Of a stretch of DNA of 64,000 nucleotides, positions 56,990 to 64,000 are shown piece after piece. Under the pieces are notes generated by a model. It did no database searches and had not been told where the DNA came from. It saw only the letters and a list, made by a program, of their open reading frames with translations. A program made the translations under genes and the position numbers. Source of the DNA: Sphingopyxis sp. Root154 (lineage in GTDB: Bacteria; Pseudomonadota; Alphaproteobacteria; Sphingomonadales; Sphingomonadaceae); the NCBI RefSeq assembly GCF_001427105.1, contig NZ_LMGI01000001.1, positions 868,001 to 932,000 on the forward strand, given 5' to 3'. Numbering within the stretch: position 1 is the stretch's first letter; each line of letters begins with the position of its first letter.

Positions 56990-57307
56990 ATGACAACGTC
57001 ACCGCTCGCAAGTTTCCAAGCCACCATCGAGAAGAGCCCCAACAAGGGTGGCTGGACCTACGTTGTCTGGCCGGAATCGGCCAGCTTCTTTGGCACCAAA
57101 GGCATGGTGAAGATAAAGGCCACGATCGACGGTTCGCCCATCGCGAGCGCGTTTATGGCCATTGGCGGTGGGAGACATAAGCTGCCGGTAAAGGCAGAAC
57201 TTCTCAAAGCGCTGAACAAGGGAGTTGGTGATGTTGTGGATGTTAGTCTGCTCGAGCGCATTCATTCCGTCGGCGCCCGACCAGCGGCCCCGAGATATCG
57301 GGGTTAG
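56990..57307 (+). CDS. DUF1905-family protein
   Basis: This 105-residue soluble protein has the DUF1905 pattern: FQATIEKSPNKGGWTYVVWP at the N-terminus, VKIKATIDGSPIASAFMAIG in the middle, and KLPVKAELLKALNKGVGDVV. Members are small beta-barrel proteins, often fused to YdeI-type domains in other bacteria. Function is unknown. CGGGAG precedes the ATG. Confidence 0.8.
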   Translation: MTTSPLASFQATIEKSPNKGGWTYVVWPESASFFGTKGMVKIKATIDGSPIASAFMAIGGGRHKLPVKAELLKALNKGVGDVVDVSLLERIHSVGARPAAPRYRG

Positions 57308-57463
57308 GATTCGCCGCGGAGCCACAGGAGACGGCATCGCACGACATCGCGGAGGCGGCGCGTGGAAGCCGGCACCGCAATTGAGCCGTTCGTTGGCAAA
57401 CCCGTTGCGCTTCGCGCGGTGCGCAATAATTCCGCTTGAGCCAGCCATAGGAGCCTCGACATC

Positions 57464-58210
57464 ATGACCTTCCCCGCTCGCCCCACCCCGCGTCTCGCCG
57501 CTACGATGATCGGGAATATGACGACGGCCGCCCTTCTGGCGACCGGCTGCGTGCCCGTTAAGGCGCAGGAAACATCGGTTGCAGCGCAGGAGGCACCCAC
57601 GGTCGCAGCGCCGGAGGCGCAGGTCAGGGGACGATCGGTCCTCCATCCACGCGAAGGGTTGACGGTGCGGGTGCCGGCGAATGCCGTCTATCTAGGCGCC
57701 GAACGCTTCGCGCTTTACGGCGTGGCCGATTGCGAGATCCATCTGTTCGTCGAGGCGGGTCCCGACCGGCGCGTCCGCCGCCTTTATTGGGTGCATTTCG
57801 AATCCTATTTGCCGAGCCGACCCGACTCGCGTTTCACCTATGGGGATATCGACCGGCGAATGAACCTGCTCGGCGCCGTCACCTGGGTGCGCGGCTCGCT
57901 GATGGACACCACCCGGCCGCCGCGCCGCGCCGGATCGGACACCGAACGTGTCCGCACAATGATCGCACGCGCCGGCTACACCCTCCCGCCCTATCTGGCG
58001 AGCGCGCGCCTTGTCCGTCTGCTCGACGACCCGAAGGGCACGGGCTATGGCCGCCGCGAGCTGATGCTGATCCACGCGGAAGATCTGGCGGAACGGGGCG
58101 TCACGCGCGACGAGGCGGTCGGCGACGATCCCGAGAACCGGCTGCGCGAGCCGTTCGCTGCGGAGACGATCGCCCGCGCCGCGGCGGCGTTCCGGGTGAA
58201 GGCGCGCTAG
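57464..58210 (+). CDS. Exported hypothetical protein
   Basis: This 248-residue protein has an N-terminal region with a hydrophobic stretch and a Cys after LLATG (TGCVPVKAQ), which could be a lipoprotein or signal-peptide site. The mature part begins SVLHPREGLTVRVPANAVYL and contains LYWVHFESYLPSRPDSRF. I do not recognise a family. It is preceded by AGGAGC. It converges on the arginase-family gene with 22 bases between. Confidence 0.65.
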   Translation: MTFPARPTPRLAATMIGNMTTAALLATGCVPVKAQETSVAAQEAPTVAAPEAQVRGRSVLHPREGLTVRVPANAVYLGAERFALYGVADCEIHLFVEAGPDRRVRRLYWVHFESYLPSRPDSRFTYGDIDRRMNLLGAVTWVRGSLMDTTRPPRRAGSDTERVRTMIARAGYTLPPYLASARLVRLLDDPKGTGYGRRELMLIHAEDLAERGVTRDEAVGDDPENRLREPFAAETIARAAAAFRVKAR

Positions 58211-58232
58211 GGCGGCTGGTTGTGGCCGCTCG

Positions 58233-59120
58233 CTATGTCTGTGCGAGCGCTGCAGCTAGCAGGTCGGCCAGGCCGCGCCCGGCGTAGCCATCTTCATCAA
58301 GCCTGGGATTGTAGATGGTGATCTCCAGGCCGACCGCCTTGCCGCTCGCCAAGGCCATTCGAAGCGTCGCCCCCAGCTCGTCCCACGACAACCCGCCCGG
58401 CACGCGGAAATCGACAGCCGGCATGACGGCATCGTCGAGGCAATCGGCATCGAGATGGATGAAGAAGCCGTCCAGATCCTCTCGCGTCAGATGGCCAACC
58501 GCTTCGCGCGCCGCGGCTTCGATACCCATCGCACGCACGGCGGGAAGGTCAATTGCCTTAAGCTCTTTCGGGAGCGGTTGGCTTCCGTACTCGGCCTGGT
58601 CCTCGTGATCACGATACGCGAACGCGACAGCGTCTTCGGGACGGACCAGGGGACAAAGACCTTCGATATCGGTCAGGCGCGACGGACCAAAGCCCGTGAC
58701 AAGGGCAAGGTCCATCGAGGCGCCCTCGCCATTGGGATCCGCCTCGGGCTGGAAAAAATCGGCGTTGCCATCGATGAAGAACAGGCCGTAGCGGCCGCGC
58801 CGCCGCAGCGCGAGCATCGAGCCCAGCACGATCGTGCAATCGCCGCCCAGCACGATCGGAAATTCACCCGCGTCCAGCACCGATTCTACTATGTCGGCGA
58901 GCTTCGGCGACCACGCCGCAATTGCACTGCTATTCAGGATGCCGGTCTCGGGATCGGGCACAGGGTTCCTCGGAGGTACCGCCAGCCGGGCTGCGCTGCG
59001 CGCATGGATGCGCTCCGCAAGGCCGAAATCCAGGAGCTGCCCGGGCAAGCGCTCCACTCCGTCAGTCGCCAGGCCCAGTGTGGAAGGGGCTTCGATAATA
59101 GCATAGGAACGCGTCGGCAT
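58233..59120 (-). CDS. Arginase/agmatinase-family protein with altered metal site
   Basis: This 295-residue protein has the ureohydrolase fold. The metal-binding motifs differ from the classic GGDHS and DAHxD: here GGDC at 92-95 (His replaced by Cys95) and DGNADF at 117-122 (His replaced by Asn119). LDADCLDD at 223-230 keeps its acidic ligands. Family members with GGDC exist, so loss of activity is not proven; a different substrate or metal is possible. The start at 59120 follows AAAGGAGG at good spacing; a longer in-frame start at 59159 lacks one. Confidence 0.85.
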   Translation of the reverse strand: MPTRSYAIIEAPSTLGLATDGVERLPGQLLDFGLAERIHARSAARLAVPPRNPVPDPETGILNSSAIAAWSPKLADIVESVLDAGEFPIVLGGDCTIVLGSMLALRRRGRYGLFFIDGNADFFQPEADPNGEGASMDLALVTGFGPSRLTDIEGLCPLVRPEDAVAFAYRDHEDQAEYGSQPLPKELKAIDLPAVRAMGIEAAAREAVGHLTREDLDGFFIHLDADCLDDAVMPAVDFRVPGGLSWDELGATLRMALASGKAVGLEITIYNPRLDEDGYAGRGLADLLAAALAQT

Positions 59121-59476
59121 GCGTGCCTCCTTTGGCGGCCATTTTACGGAGTCGGTCACCGCCTCGATTTGGTGCCCTTCTGATTTCCGGACAAACGCGC
59201 CATAACAGTTTGCAACTTATCTCCAGAGCGACGCTCGACTGAACGAATGGCACATTTTAGTCGCCACACGGTCCCCTGGAGGGCTGCCATCGGGCGCAAA
59301 GCAGACGCAGAAACGCATCCCCAAATCCAGTGCGCGCTACGTGGTTGCTGTTGAAAGCCACATATGCCGATCCCGCCAATAATCCTCAAGAGATTAAAGG
59401 CTCTACCGAATTACCCGAGCCGCGAGCCCTCAGTTGTAAAGGGCTTGTGGTCATATTGTTCTAAGTCCTTGAGAAA
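59121..59476. other. Gene-free stretch before tRNA-Arg
   Basis: The 356 bases between the arginase-family gene and the tRNA gene (both minus strand) hold no convincing gene, repeat or integrase remnant. Confidence 0.5.
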
Positions 59477-59553
59477 TGGTGCACCCGGCGGGATTCGAAC
59501 CCACGGCCCCCAGATTAGGAATCTGATGCTCTATCCTGCTGAGCTACGGGTGC
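59477..59553 (-). tRNA. tRNA-Arg, anticodon CCT
   Basis: Read on the minus strand, the 77 bases start GCACCCG and end CGGGTGC-A-CCA, with encoded CCA. Present are the D-arm AGCTCAGCAGGATAGAGC, the anticodon loop TTCCTAA within a 5-bp stem (TCAGA/TCTGG), and the T-loop GGTTCGAATCC. Anticodon CCT reads AGG. No duplicate 3' end or integrase was seen. Confidence 0.96.
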
Positions 59554-59602
59554 GCCGTCGCTCGTGTAGCGGCGGAGCGCGCAAAGCGTCAATCGCGATG
59601 GA

Positions 59603-60067
59603 TCAATTGGTCGCCTCGGGCGGGACGATCGGCACGAGCAGGGGCATCGCCGCGATCCCGTCGTCGTGCAGCGATCGCGCCTCTTCGGGCGAGGCCTGGC
59701 CGTGGATCAGGTCTTCGGCCGCGCGTCCTTCGTGCATCGCGCGCGCCGCATCGGCGAACTCGCGCCCTACCCAGCGCGACTGCGGCAGCATTTCGGCCTG
59801 CTTCGCGGCAATGTCGGCGAGCAATTTGCGCACCAGGTCGGGTGACGGCTCGCCCGGGCCGGGTTTCGCGGGCGGCGGGGCCAGTGCCTGACGGTTGGAC
59901 TTGGCACTTACTCGTGGCGCCATCACCGCCTTTTTTACATCGTCATCGCCGCACACGGGACAGTTGATCAACCCGCGCCCCTGCTGGTCGGAGAAGCTCT
60001 CGCTGCTCGCGAACCAGGCTTCGAAGCGATGATCGCCCGCGGCGCAGCAAAGGTCGAAAACGATCAA
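59603..60067 (-). CDS. DUF1178-family protein
   Basis: This 154-residue protein begins LIVFDLCCAAGDHRFEAWFA and contains the zinc-like pair CPVCGDDDVKKAVMAP near residue 40, then a helical C-terminal half. This is the DUF1178 layout. The start is a TTG at 60067, three bases after the grxC stop, because no ATG stands at the right place. It is co-transcribed with grxC and comF. Confidence 0.85.
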   Translation of the reverse strand: MIVFDLCCAAGDHRFEAWFASSESFSDQQGRGLINCPVCGDDDVKKAVMAPRVSAKSNRQALAPPPAKPGPGEPSPDLVRKLLADIAAKQAEMLPQSRWVGREFADAARAMHEGRAAEDLIHGQASPEEARSLHDDGIAAMPLLVPIVPPEATN

Positions 60068-60069
60068 GG

Positions 60070-60330
60070 TCAGACCAGCCCCAACAGCGGATCGAGCCCG
60101 CCGCGTGCATCGAGCGCGGCCAGATCGTCGCTGCCGCCGACATGCTTGCCGTCGATGAAAATCTGCGGAACGGTACGGGCGCCGCCCGCGCGTGCGACCA
60201 TGGCGTCGAACCCGGCGCGGTCCATCGTCAGGTCGATCTCCTGATATTCGACGCCCTTGCGTTCGAGCAGCGCCTTTGCGCGCGAGCAATAGGGGCAGAA
60301 GAACTTCGTAAAAACTTCAATCTTGGCCAT
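60070..60330 (-). CDS. grxC: Glutaredoxin 3
   Basis: This small redox protein of 86 residues reduces disulfides with glutathione. The active site is FFCPYCSRAKALL at residues 10-22, TVPQIFIDGKHVGGSDDL gives the cis-Pro and glutathione-binding segment, and the length is standard. It is followed by the DUF1178 gene and preceded by comF with 12 bases between. Confidence 0.96.
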   Translation of the reverse strand: MAKIEVFTKFFCPYCSRAKALLERKGVEYQEIDLTMDRAGFDAMVARAGGARTVPQIFIDGKHVGGSDDLAALDARGGLDPLLGLV

Positions 60331-60342
60331 GCGGCTATCCTG

Positions 60343-61197
60343 TCATCCTTCACGCGCCATATCGGAATCCAACGAAGCAAAGTCAAATATGTTGCTTGTC
60401 ATCAGGGCTTCAGGAACGACGCGCGCCCAGGTGAGCGCCGACACCTGCGCGGCGCCGCTGCGCCCGAGCACCCGCGCGGCCGCGCGCAGCGTCGCGCCGC
60501 TGGCATGGACATCGTCGAGCAACACCAGATGCCGCCCCGCCGCGCGCGCCTTGCCATCGCCCGCCAGCGCAAAGGCACCGGCGACGATCCGATCGCGCTC
60601 GCGCCGCCCCTTGCCGCGCAGCGATGCGGTCGCCTTGATCCGCAAAAGCAGATGATGATCGCGTGGCGCCCCCGTCAGCCGCGACAGTTCGTCCGCGATC
60701 AGCGCCGCCTGATTGAACCCGCGAGACCAGAGCCGCCAGCGGTGCAACGGCACCGGAACCAACAGCATCGCCTCCACGTCTCCCAGCATCGCAAGGTGCC
60801 GTGCCATTAGTCGCGCCATCAACCGGGCATGCCCTGTCCGCCGCCCATATTTGAGGCGCAGCGCCACCGTGCGCGCGACGGGGCCATAGGCGACCGCCGC
60901 GGGCGCGCCCTCGAACGGCGGCGCGCTCGCCATGCACGCGCCGCACTGGGTCGGCCCGCCGGGCAAGGCGGCGGGCAACGGAATCGAGCAGCGCGAACAG
61001 CAAGGTCCGTCGAGAAAATCGAGCGACGACCAGCAGGTCAGGCAGAATTGGCGGTCTTCGCCGACGATGATGCCGCATCCCGGACAGCGCGGAGGCAGCG
61101 CATAATCGACGACCGCGCGCACCGCGGCGCGCAAACCGCCCGGCCATGCCCCGGCCGGCGCGCCGTCTTTTTCGACATCCCCCGTCGTCGTCGCCAT
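60343..61197 (-). CDS. comF: ComF-family phosphoribosyltransferase-like protein
   Basis: This 284-residue protein has an N-terminal double zinc finger (RCPGCGIIVGEDRQFCLTCW and CCSRCSIPLPAAL, then CGACM) and a C-terminal PRTase domain with LLVPVPLHRWRLWSRGFNQA and the PRPP loop LVLLDDVHASGATLRAAA. ComF proteins take part in DNA uptake or metabolism. The start at 61197 (MATTTGDVE) was chosen; GTG 61230 and ATG 61215 are in-frame alternatives, and none has a strong ribosome site. Confidence 0.9.
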   Translation of the reverse strand: MATTTGDVEKDGAPAGAWPGGLRAAVRAVVDYALPPRCPGCGIIVGEDRQFCLTCWSSLDFLDGPCCSRCSIPLPAALPGGPTQCGACMASAPPFEGAPAAVAYGPVARTVALRLKYGRRTGHARLMARLMARHLAMLGDVEAMLLVPVPLHRWRLWSRGFNQAALIADELSRLTGAPRDHHLLLRIKATASLRGKGRRERDRIVAGAFALAGDGKARAAGRHLVLLDDVHASGATLRAAARVLGRSGAAQVSALTWARVVPEALMTSNIFDFASLDSDMAREG

Positions 61198-61239
61198 CAC
61201 CGGCTTGTGAAGCATCGCCGGGGACGGCACAAGCGGCGG

Positions 61240-62091
61240 ATGTCGCAGCCTCCCCGCCCGCTATTCTCCCCGGCCCGCCACGGCGCCCAGCGCGACCGCA
61301 TGGCGCGCCTGCCCGCATCGGCCAATTTCCTCGCGCCGCTTATCGCCGAAACCTTGCTCGACCGGCTCGCGATGGTGACGCGCGAATTTTCCCGCACGCT
61401 GCTGATCGGCGCGCATGATGCCGCGCTCGCCGATCATCTGCGCGCGACCGGCACCGACCTCACCATCGCCGAGGCGGGGCCGCGCCTTGCCGCGGGAACC
61501 GGAGCCATCGCGGTCGAGGCCGACTCCATCGACCTGCCCTTTGCCAGTTTCGATCTCATCGTCTGGCCCGGGGGGCTCGATAGCGTCAACGACGTACCCG
61601 GCGCGCTCCTCCGCCTCCGCGCGCTGCTCGCCCCCGATGGCCTGCTGCTCGGCGCCTTCGTCGGCGACGGCAGCCTGCCCCGGCTGCGCCGTGCGGTGAT
61701 GACCGACGGGGTGCGTTCGATCGCGCGGCTGCATCCGCAGATCGACCTCGCCGCGATGGGCAATTTGCTCCAGCGCGTCGGCTTCACCCTGCCCGTCGTC
61801 GATGTCGACGCGCTGACGGTGCGTTATGGCGACTGGTTCGCACTCGTTCGCGACCTGCGCGCCGCCGGCCTGTCGAGCCGGCTCACGCCCGCGCCGCCGC
61901 CCCTGACGCGCGAGGAAGCCGCGCGGATTGCCGCCGCGTTCGCGGGACAGGGCGATCCCGACGGCCGAATCGCCGAAAGCTTCCGCATCGTCCATTTCAG
62001 CGGCTGGGCGCCGCATCCCGATCAGCCGCAACCCGCACGGCGCGGCAGTGGCACCGCCTCGCTCGCCGAAGCGCTCAAGCCGAAAGATTAG
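61240..62091 (+). CDS. BioC/NDUFAF5-like SAM methyltransferase
   Basis: This 283-residue protein belongs to the class I SAM-dependent group close to BioC and NDUFAF5. The N-terminal part has ANFLAPLIAETLLDRL. The central domain has a LIGAHDAALADHLRATG motif-I-like loop, FDLIVWPGGLDSVNDVPGAL, and LLAPDGLLLGAFVGDGSL. The C-terminal end has FSGWAPHPDQPQPARRGSG, as in NDUFAF5 homologues. It is divergent from comF. Motif I is weak compared with true BioC, so the activity is inferred. Confidence 0.82.
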   Translation: MSQPPRPLFSPARHGAQRDRMARLPASANFLAPLIAETLLDRLAMVTREFSRTLLIGAHDAALADHLRATGTDLTIAEAGPRLAAGTGAIAVEADSIDLPFASFDLIVWPGGLDSVNDVPGALLRLRALLAPDGLLLGAFVGDGSLPRLRRAVMTDGVRSIARLHPQIDLAAMGNLLQRVGFTLPVVDVDALTVRYGDWFALVRDLRAAGLSSRLTPAPPPLTREEAARIAAAFAGQGDPDGRIAESFRIVHFSGWAPHPDQPQPARRGSGTASLAEALKPKD

Positions 62092-62516
62092 ATCAGCGCC
62101 TCCAGAAGCCCGATCAGCGGCTTATCGGCAGGCGGCATGTCGAGGCCGTGCAGTTCGACGGGGCGTACCCAGCGCAGCGCGCTGGCGTGCTGCGCCACCG
62201 GCGTCCCGCGCCATTTGCGGCAGACGAACAGTAACAGCAGCAGATGCCGGTCGCCGAGCATGTCGCTCGCAAAACAGGCGGGCGCAAGGCACGCATGATC
62301 GACATCGATCGCAAGTTCCTCACCCACTTCACGGATCAACGCCTGCTCGGGCGTTTCGCCGGGTTCCAGCTTGCCGCCGGGGAATTCCCACAAGCCCGCC
62401 ATCGACAGGCCCTCGGGACGCTGCTGGACAAGTAGCCTTCCGTCGCGGTCGACGAGCGCGGCCGCCACGACGATGAGCGAGGTTTCCTGCGGCTTTCCGG
62501 GGTCTGGCACGGACAA
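62088..62516 (-). CDS. mutT: MutT-type Nudix hydrolase (8-oxo-dGTP diphosphatase)
   Basis: This 142-residue protein carries the Nudix box: G-K-L-E-P-G-E-T-P-E-Q-A, then L-I-R-E-V-G-E-E-L, fitting GX5EX7REUXEEXGU. WEFPGGKLEPGE and DGRLLVQQRPEG place it with MutT, which clears oxidised GTP. There is no ATG: TTG 62516 or GTG 62510 starts translation. The stop overlaps the convergent methyltransferase stop by four bases. Confidence 0.9.
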   Translation of the reverse strand: MSVPDPGKPQETSLIVVAAALVDRDGRLLVQQRPEGLSMAGLWEFPGGKLEPGETPEQALIREVGEELAIDVDHACLAPACFASDMLGDRHLLLLLFVCRKWRGTPVAQHASALRWVRPVELHGLDMPPADKPLIGLLEALI

Positions 62517-62582
62517 ATTGTTAACCTTCCTGTGTGAATATGGGCACCCTCGGGAACTATAATTTCAGTCAGGGGTGGAACA

Positions 62583-62753
62583 ATGCGAAACTTTTACAGG
62601 CTGATGCGGTCGACCAGGGCCGCGACAGCCGTCGAATATGGGCTGATCCTGGCCCTTGTCTTTTTGGCGGCCGTCGTTGCGGTAGGCAATGTCGCCAACT
62701 CCACAAACAACATGTGGGGAAGCGTCTCCAAAGCTGCCGAAAACAATATGTAG
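62583..62753 (+). CDS. Flp/Fap-type pilin, first copy
   Basis: This 56-residue protein has the basic leader MRNFYRLMRSTRAATAVEYG, with the conserved Glu-Tyr pair, then a hydrophobic helix LILALVFLAAVVAVGNVA and a short polar tail. This is the Flp prepilin pattern, exported and assembled by the Tad secretion system. It is followed 147 bases later by a second copy. No tad assembly gene is in the window. Confidence 0.85.
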   Translation: MRNFYRLMRSTRAATAVEYGLILALVFLAAVVAVGNVANSTNNMWGSVSKAAENNM

Positions 62754-62900
62754 GACCGCGGCCGCCGTCCCTTTTCGGGGCGGAAGCTCACCGGTTTCGG
62801 GCGGGTGCCATTAAGATTTTCAAAACCTATTCGCCCTAAACCCCCGGATGTTGACCCAGACCAGACCGTCAACAGGGTAAGTGAAATCAGGAGACCAGTC

Positions 62901-63083
62901 ATGAAGTTCATCAAGAAGTTCGTTCGCGATACCAAAGCCGCCACCGCCATCGAATATGGCCTGATCGCGGCCCTCATCGCCGTCGCCGGTATCGCCGCGA
63001 TGGGCGCAGTCGGCAACAGCGTCGGCAACACCTTCAACAAGGTTTCGACCGAGCTCAACAATAAGACGACCGCCACCCCGTAA
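62901..63083 (+). CDS. Flp/Fap-type pilin, second copy
   Basis: This 60-residue pilin has the leader MKFIKKFVRDTKAATAIEYG and hydrophobic helix LIAALIAVAGIAAMGAVG. It is closer to the classic Flp sequence than the first copy, and it has its own ribosome site (CAGGAGACC). A strong terminator follows. Assembly genes must lie elsewhere. Confidence 0.9.
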   Translation: MKFIKKFVRDTKAATAIEYGLIAALIAVAGIAAMGAVGNSVGNTFNKVSTELNNKTTATP

Positions 63084-63123
63084 TCGGGTCGGCTTGCGCC
63101 GCTAATTGCGGTGGAAATCCGGA

Positions 63124-63154
63124 AAGGGCGGTGGAGCAATCCACCGCCCTTTTT
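63124..63154 (+). terminator. Intrinsic terminator after the pilin genes
   Basis: AAGGGCGGTGGA-GCAA-TCCACCGCCCTT is a perfect 12-bp stem with a GCAA tetraloop, followed by TTTC. It is strong and oriented for the pilin transcript, and can also serve the convergent protease gene. Confidence 0.93.
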
Positions 63155-63174
63155 CTTGCTCTCGCAGAAAGCAA

Positions 63175-64000
63175 TTACCTGCTGGCGTACACGACAATCT
63201 TCACCCGCTGTCCCGGGGTCAGGCGGCTCGATGCCGTCAGGCGGTTGAGCACCTGGAACCGCTCGGTCTGATAATTGCTATAGGCCATTCGCCGCGCGAG
63301 GCTGGCGACCGTATCGCCGCGCCCAACGGTCACGACGTCGATCCGGCGCGGCCTGATCGCCGCCGCTTCCGCCGTGCTCAGCCGCCGGACGCTATTGAAC
63401 ATCGAATTGAACACGCTGCCGCCCCCCGCCTGCGTCAGCGTGACGAAGTGAAACGTGCTGTTGCGCGAAAATTCATAAGCGAAGACGGTGACATCGACCT
63501 GCCCCGACTGGGTATTCACCCGCGCGGTCGAATAGGATGCCGGGATGCCGTTGACCGTCGTGCGCTGGATCGTGCCCGGGCTGATCGACGCGTTGCCCGC
63601 CACCGCCCTGAACGCGGCGGCGATATAGGCGTTCATGTCGCCACTGTACGCGCCGGTCGTAAATTGCGCCTGCCCGCCATTGCCGCTGACCGACACCGCG
63701 TCGGCACCATTTTGCATGCCATAACCGTTCGGCACCGTGAACCGCAGCTTGAGGTCGGGATGCAGGAAATCGCGCCCCTCGACCACACCCTGCGCGGGAT
63801 CGTCGCCGTAAAGCACATTATCGAGCGAAGCGAGGAACGCGTCGGCGTTGCGGGTGCCGCCGCTGCCGCCCGCCCGGCTCGCCAGCGTTTGCGCGTTGCG
63901 GACGCGCGACGCGGGATCGGGGTGGGTGCTCGCCCATTCGGGCAATGAGCGCGCATCGCCGCCCGACAGGCGCGCATCGAGCGTCGTCTGGTTGGCGAGG
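63175..64000 (-). CDS. M48-family metalloprotease, C-terminal part (cut by window edge)
   Basis: The visible 274 codons contain LPEWASTHPDPASRVRNAQT, a typical M48 segment downstream of the active site, and then NADAFLASLDNVLYGDDPAQ with VVEGRDFLHPDLKLRFTVPN, as in BepA/YggG-like proteins of sphingomonads. The end is LysM-like (VTVGRGDTVASLARRM, then NRLTASSRLTPGQRVKIVVY). The HExxH motif lies in the part outside the window, so the call rests on the C-terminal pattern. Confidence 0.8.
   Translation of the reverse strand, partial: LANQTTLDARLSGGDARSLPEWASTHPDPASRVRNAQTLASRAGGSGGTRNADAFLASLDNVLYGDDPAQGVVEGRDFLHPDLKLRFTVPNGYGMQNGADAVSVSGNGGQAQFTTGAYSGDMNAYIAAAFRAVAGNASISPGTIQRTTVNGIPASYSTARVNTQSGQVDVTVFAYEFSRNSTFHFVTLTQAGGGSVFNSMFNSVRRLSTAEAAAIRPRRIDVVTVGRGDTVASLARRMAYSNYQTERFQVLNRLTASSRLTPGQRVKIVVYASR

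Noticed and set aside
59477-59553. tRNA-Arg as an attachment site for an integrated element
   Set aside because: No integrase and no duplicated tRNA 3' end were found on either side.

Overview
The window is GC-rich, densely coded DNA from an alphaproteobacterium, most likely a Sphingomonadaceae of the Sphingopyxis/Sphingomonas type. The evidence is two large TonB-dependent receptors in a sugar locus, a complete hut operon of the HutF/HutG type, De Ley-Doudoroff galactose enzymes, and several small proteins of a kind I associate with sphingomonads. The genus is an inference from gene content.

Layout. 1-1.7 kb: start of a kdp potassium-ATPase operon (minus), preceded by two tiny membrane ORFs. 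2-3 kb: three small plus-strand genes. 3.2-10.4 kb: histidine utilisation, with hutC-hutF (minus) and hutI-hutH-hutG-hutU (plus) diverging from a perfect HutC-type operator. 10.5-12.5 kb: an acyl-CoA dehydrogenase and a MaoC-like hydratase. 12.7-17.9 kb: two divergent transcription units encoding three secreted proteins, a secreted C39 peptidase, a coiled-coil/beta-barrel outer-membrane protein, a Crp/Fnr regulator and a LuxR-type regulator. The set resembles the Pseudomonas Fap functional-amyloid export system and is the most interesting part of the window. 18-24 kb: two GH130 glycosidase/phosphorylase genes and a large GT4 glycosyltransferase. 24.5 kb: a diguanylate cyclase.

25.8-44.3 kb is a sugar catabolic locus for galactose and probably galactose/arabinose-containing glycans. 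It has outer-membrane receptors, surface or periplasmic glycosidases, a sodium symporter, mutarotase, Gfo/Idh dehydrogenase, SMP-30 lactonase, sugar-acid dehydratase, DgoK kinase and DgoA aldolase, with a FadR-type GntR regulator. Together these make a complete non-phosphorylative oxidation route from galactose to pyruvate and glyceraldehyde 3-phosphate.

44.3-59 kb looks accessory. It has a LysE exporter, a GFA-family protein, a LysR regulator, an unusual SDR/SMP-30 fusion, and a two-component system divergent from a VanY-like D,D-carboxypeptidase and an FtsX-type ABC exporter that reads like an actinobacterial import. An alpha/beta hydrolase, DUF1761 and DUF1905 proteins and an arginase-family protein follow. 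59.4-64 kb returns to core genes: tRNA-Arg(CCT), a DUF1178 protein, grxC, comF, a BioC-like methyltransferase, mutT, two Flp pilins and the end of an M48 protease gene. No CRISPR array, rRNA, insertion sequence or recombinase gene was seen.
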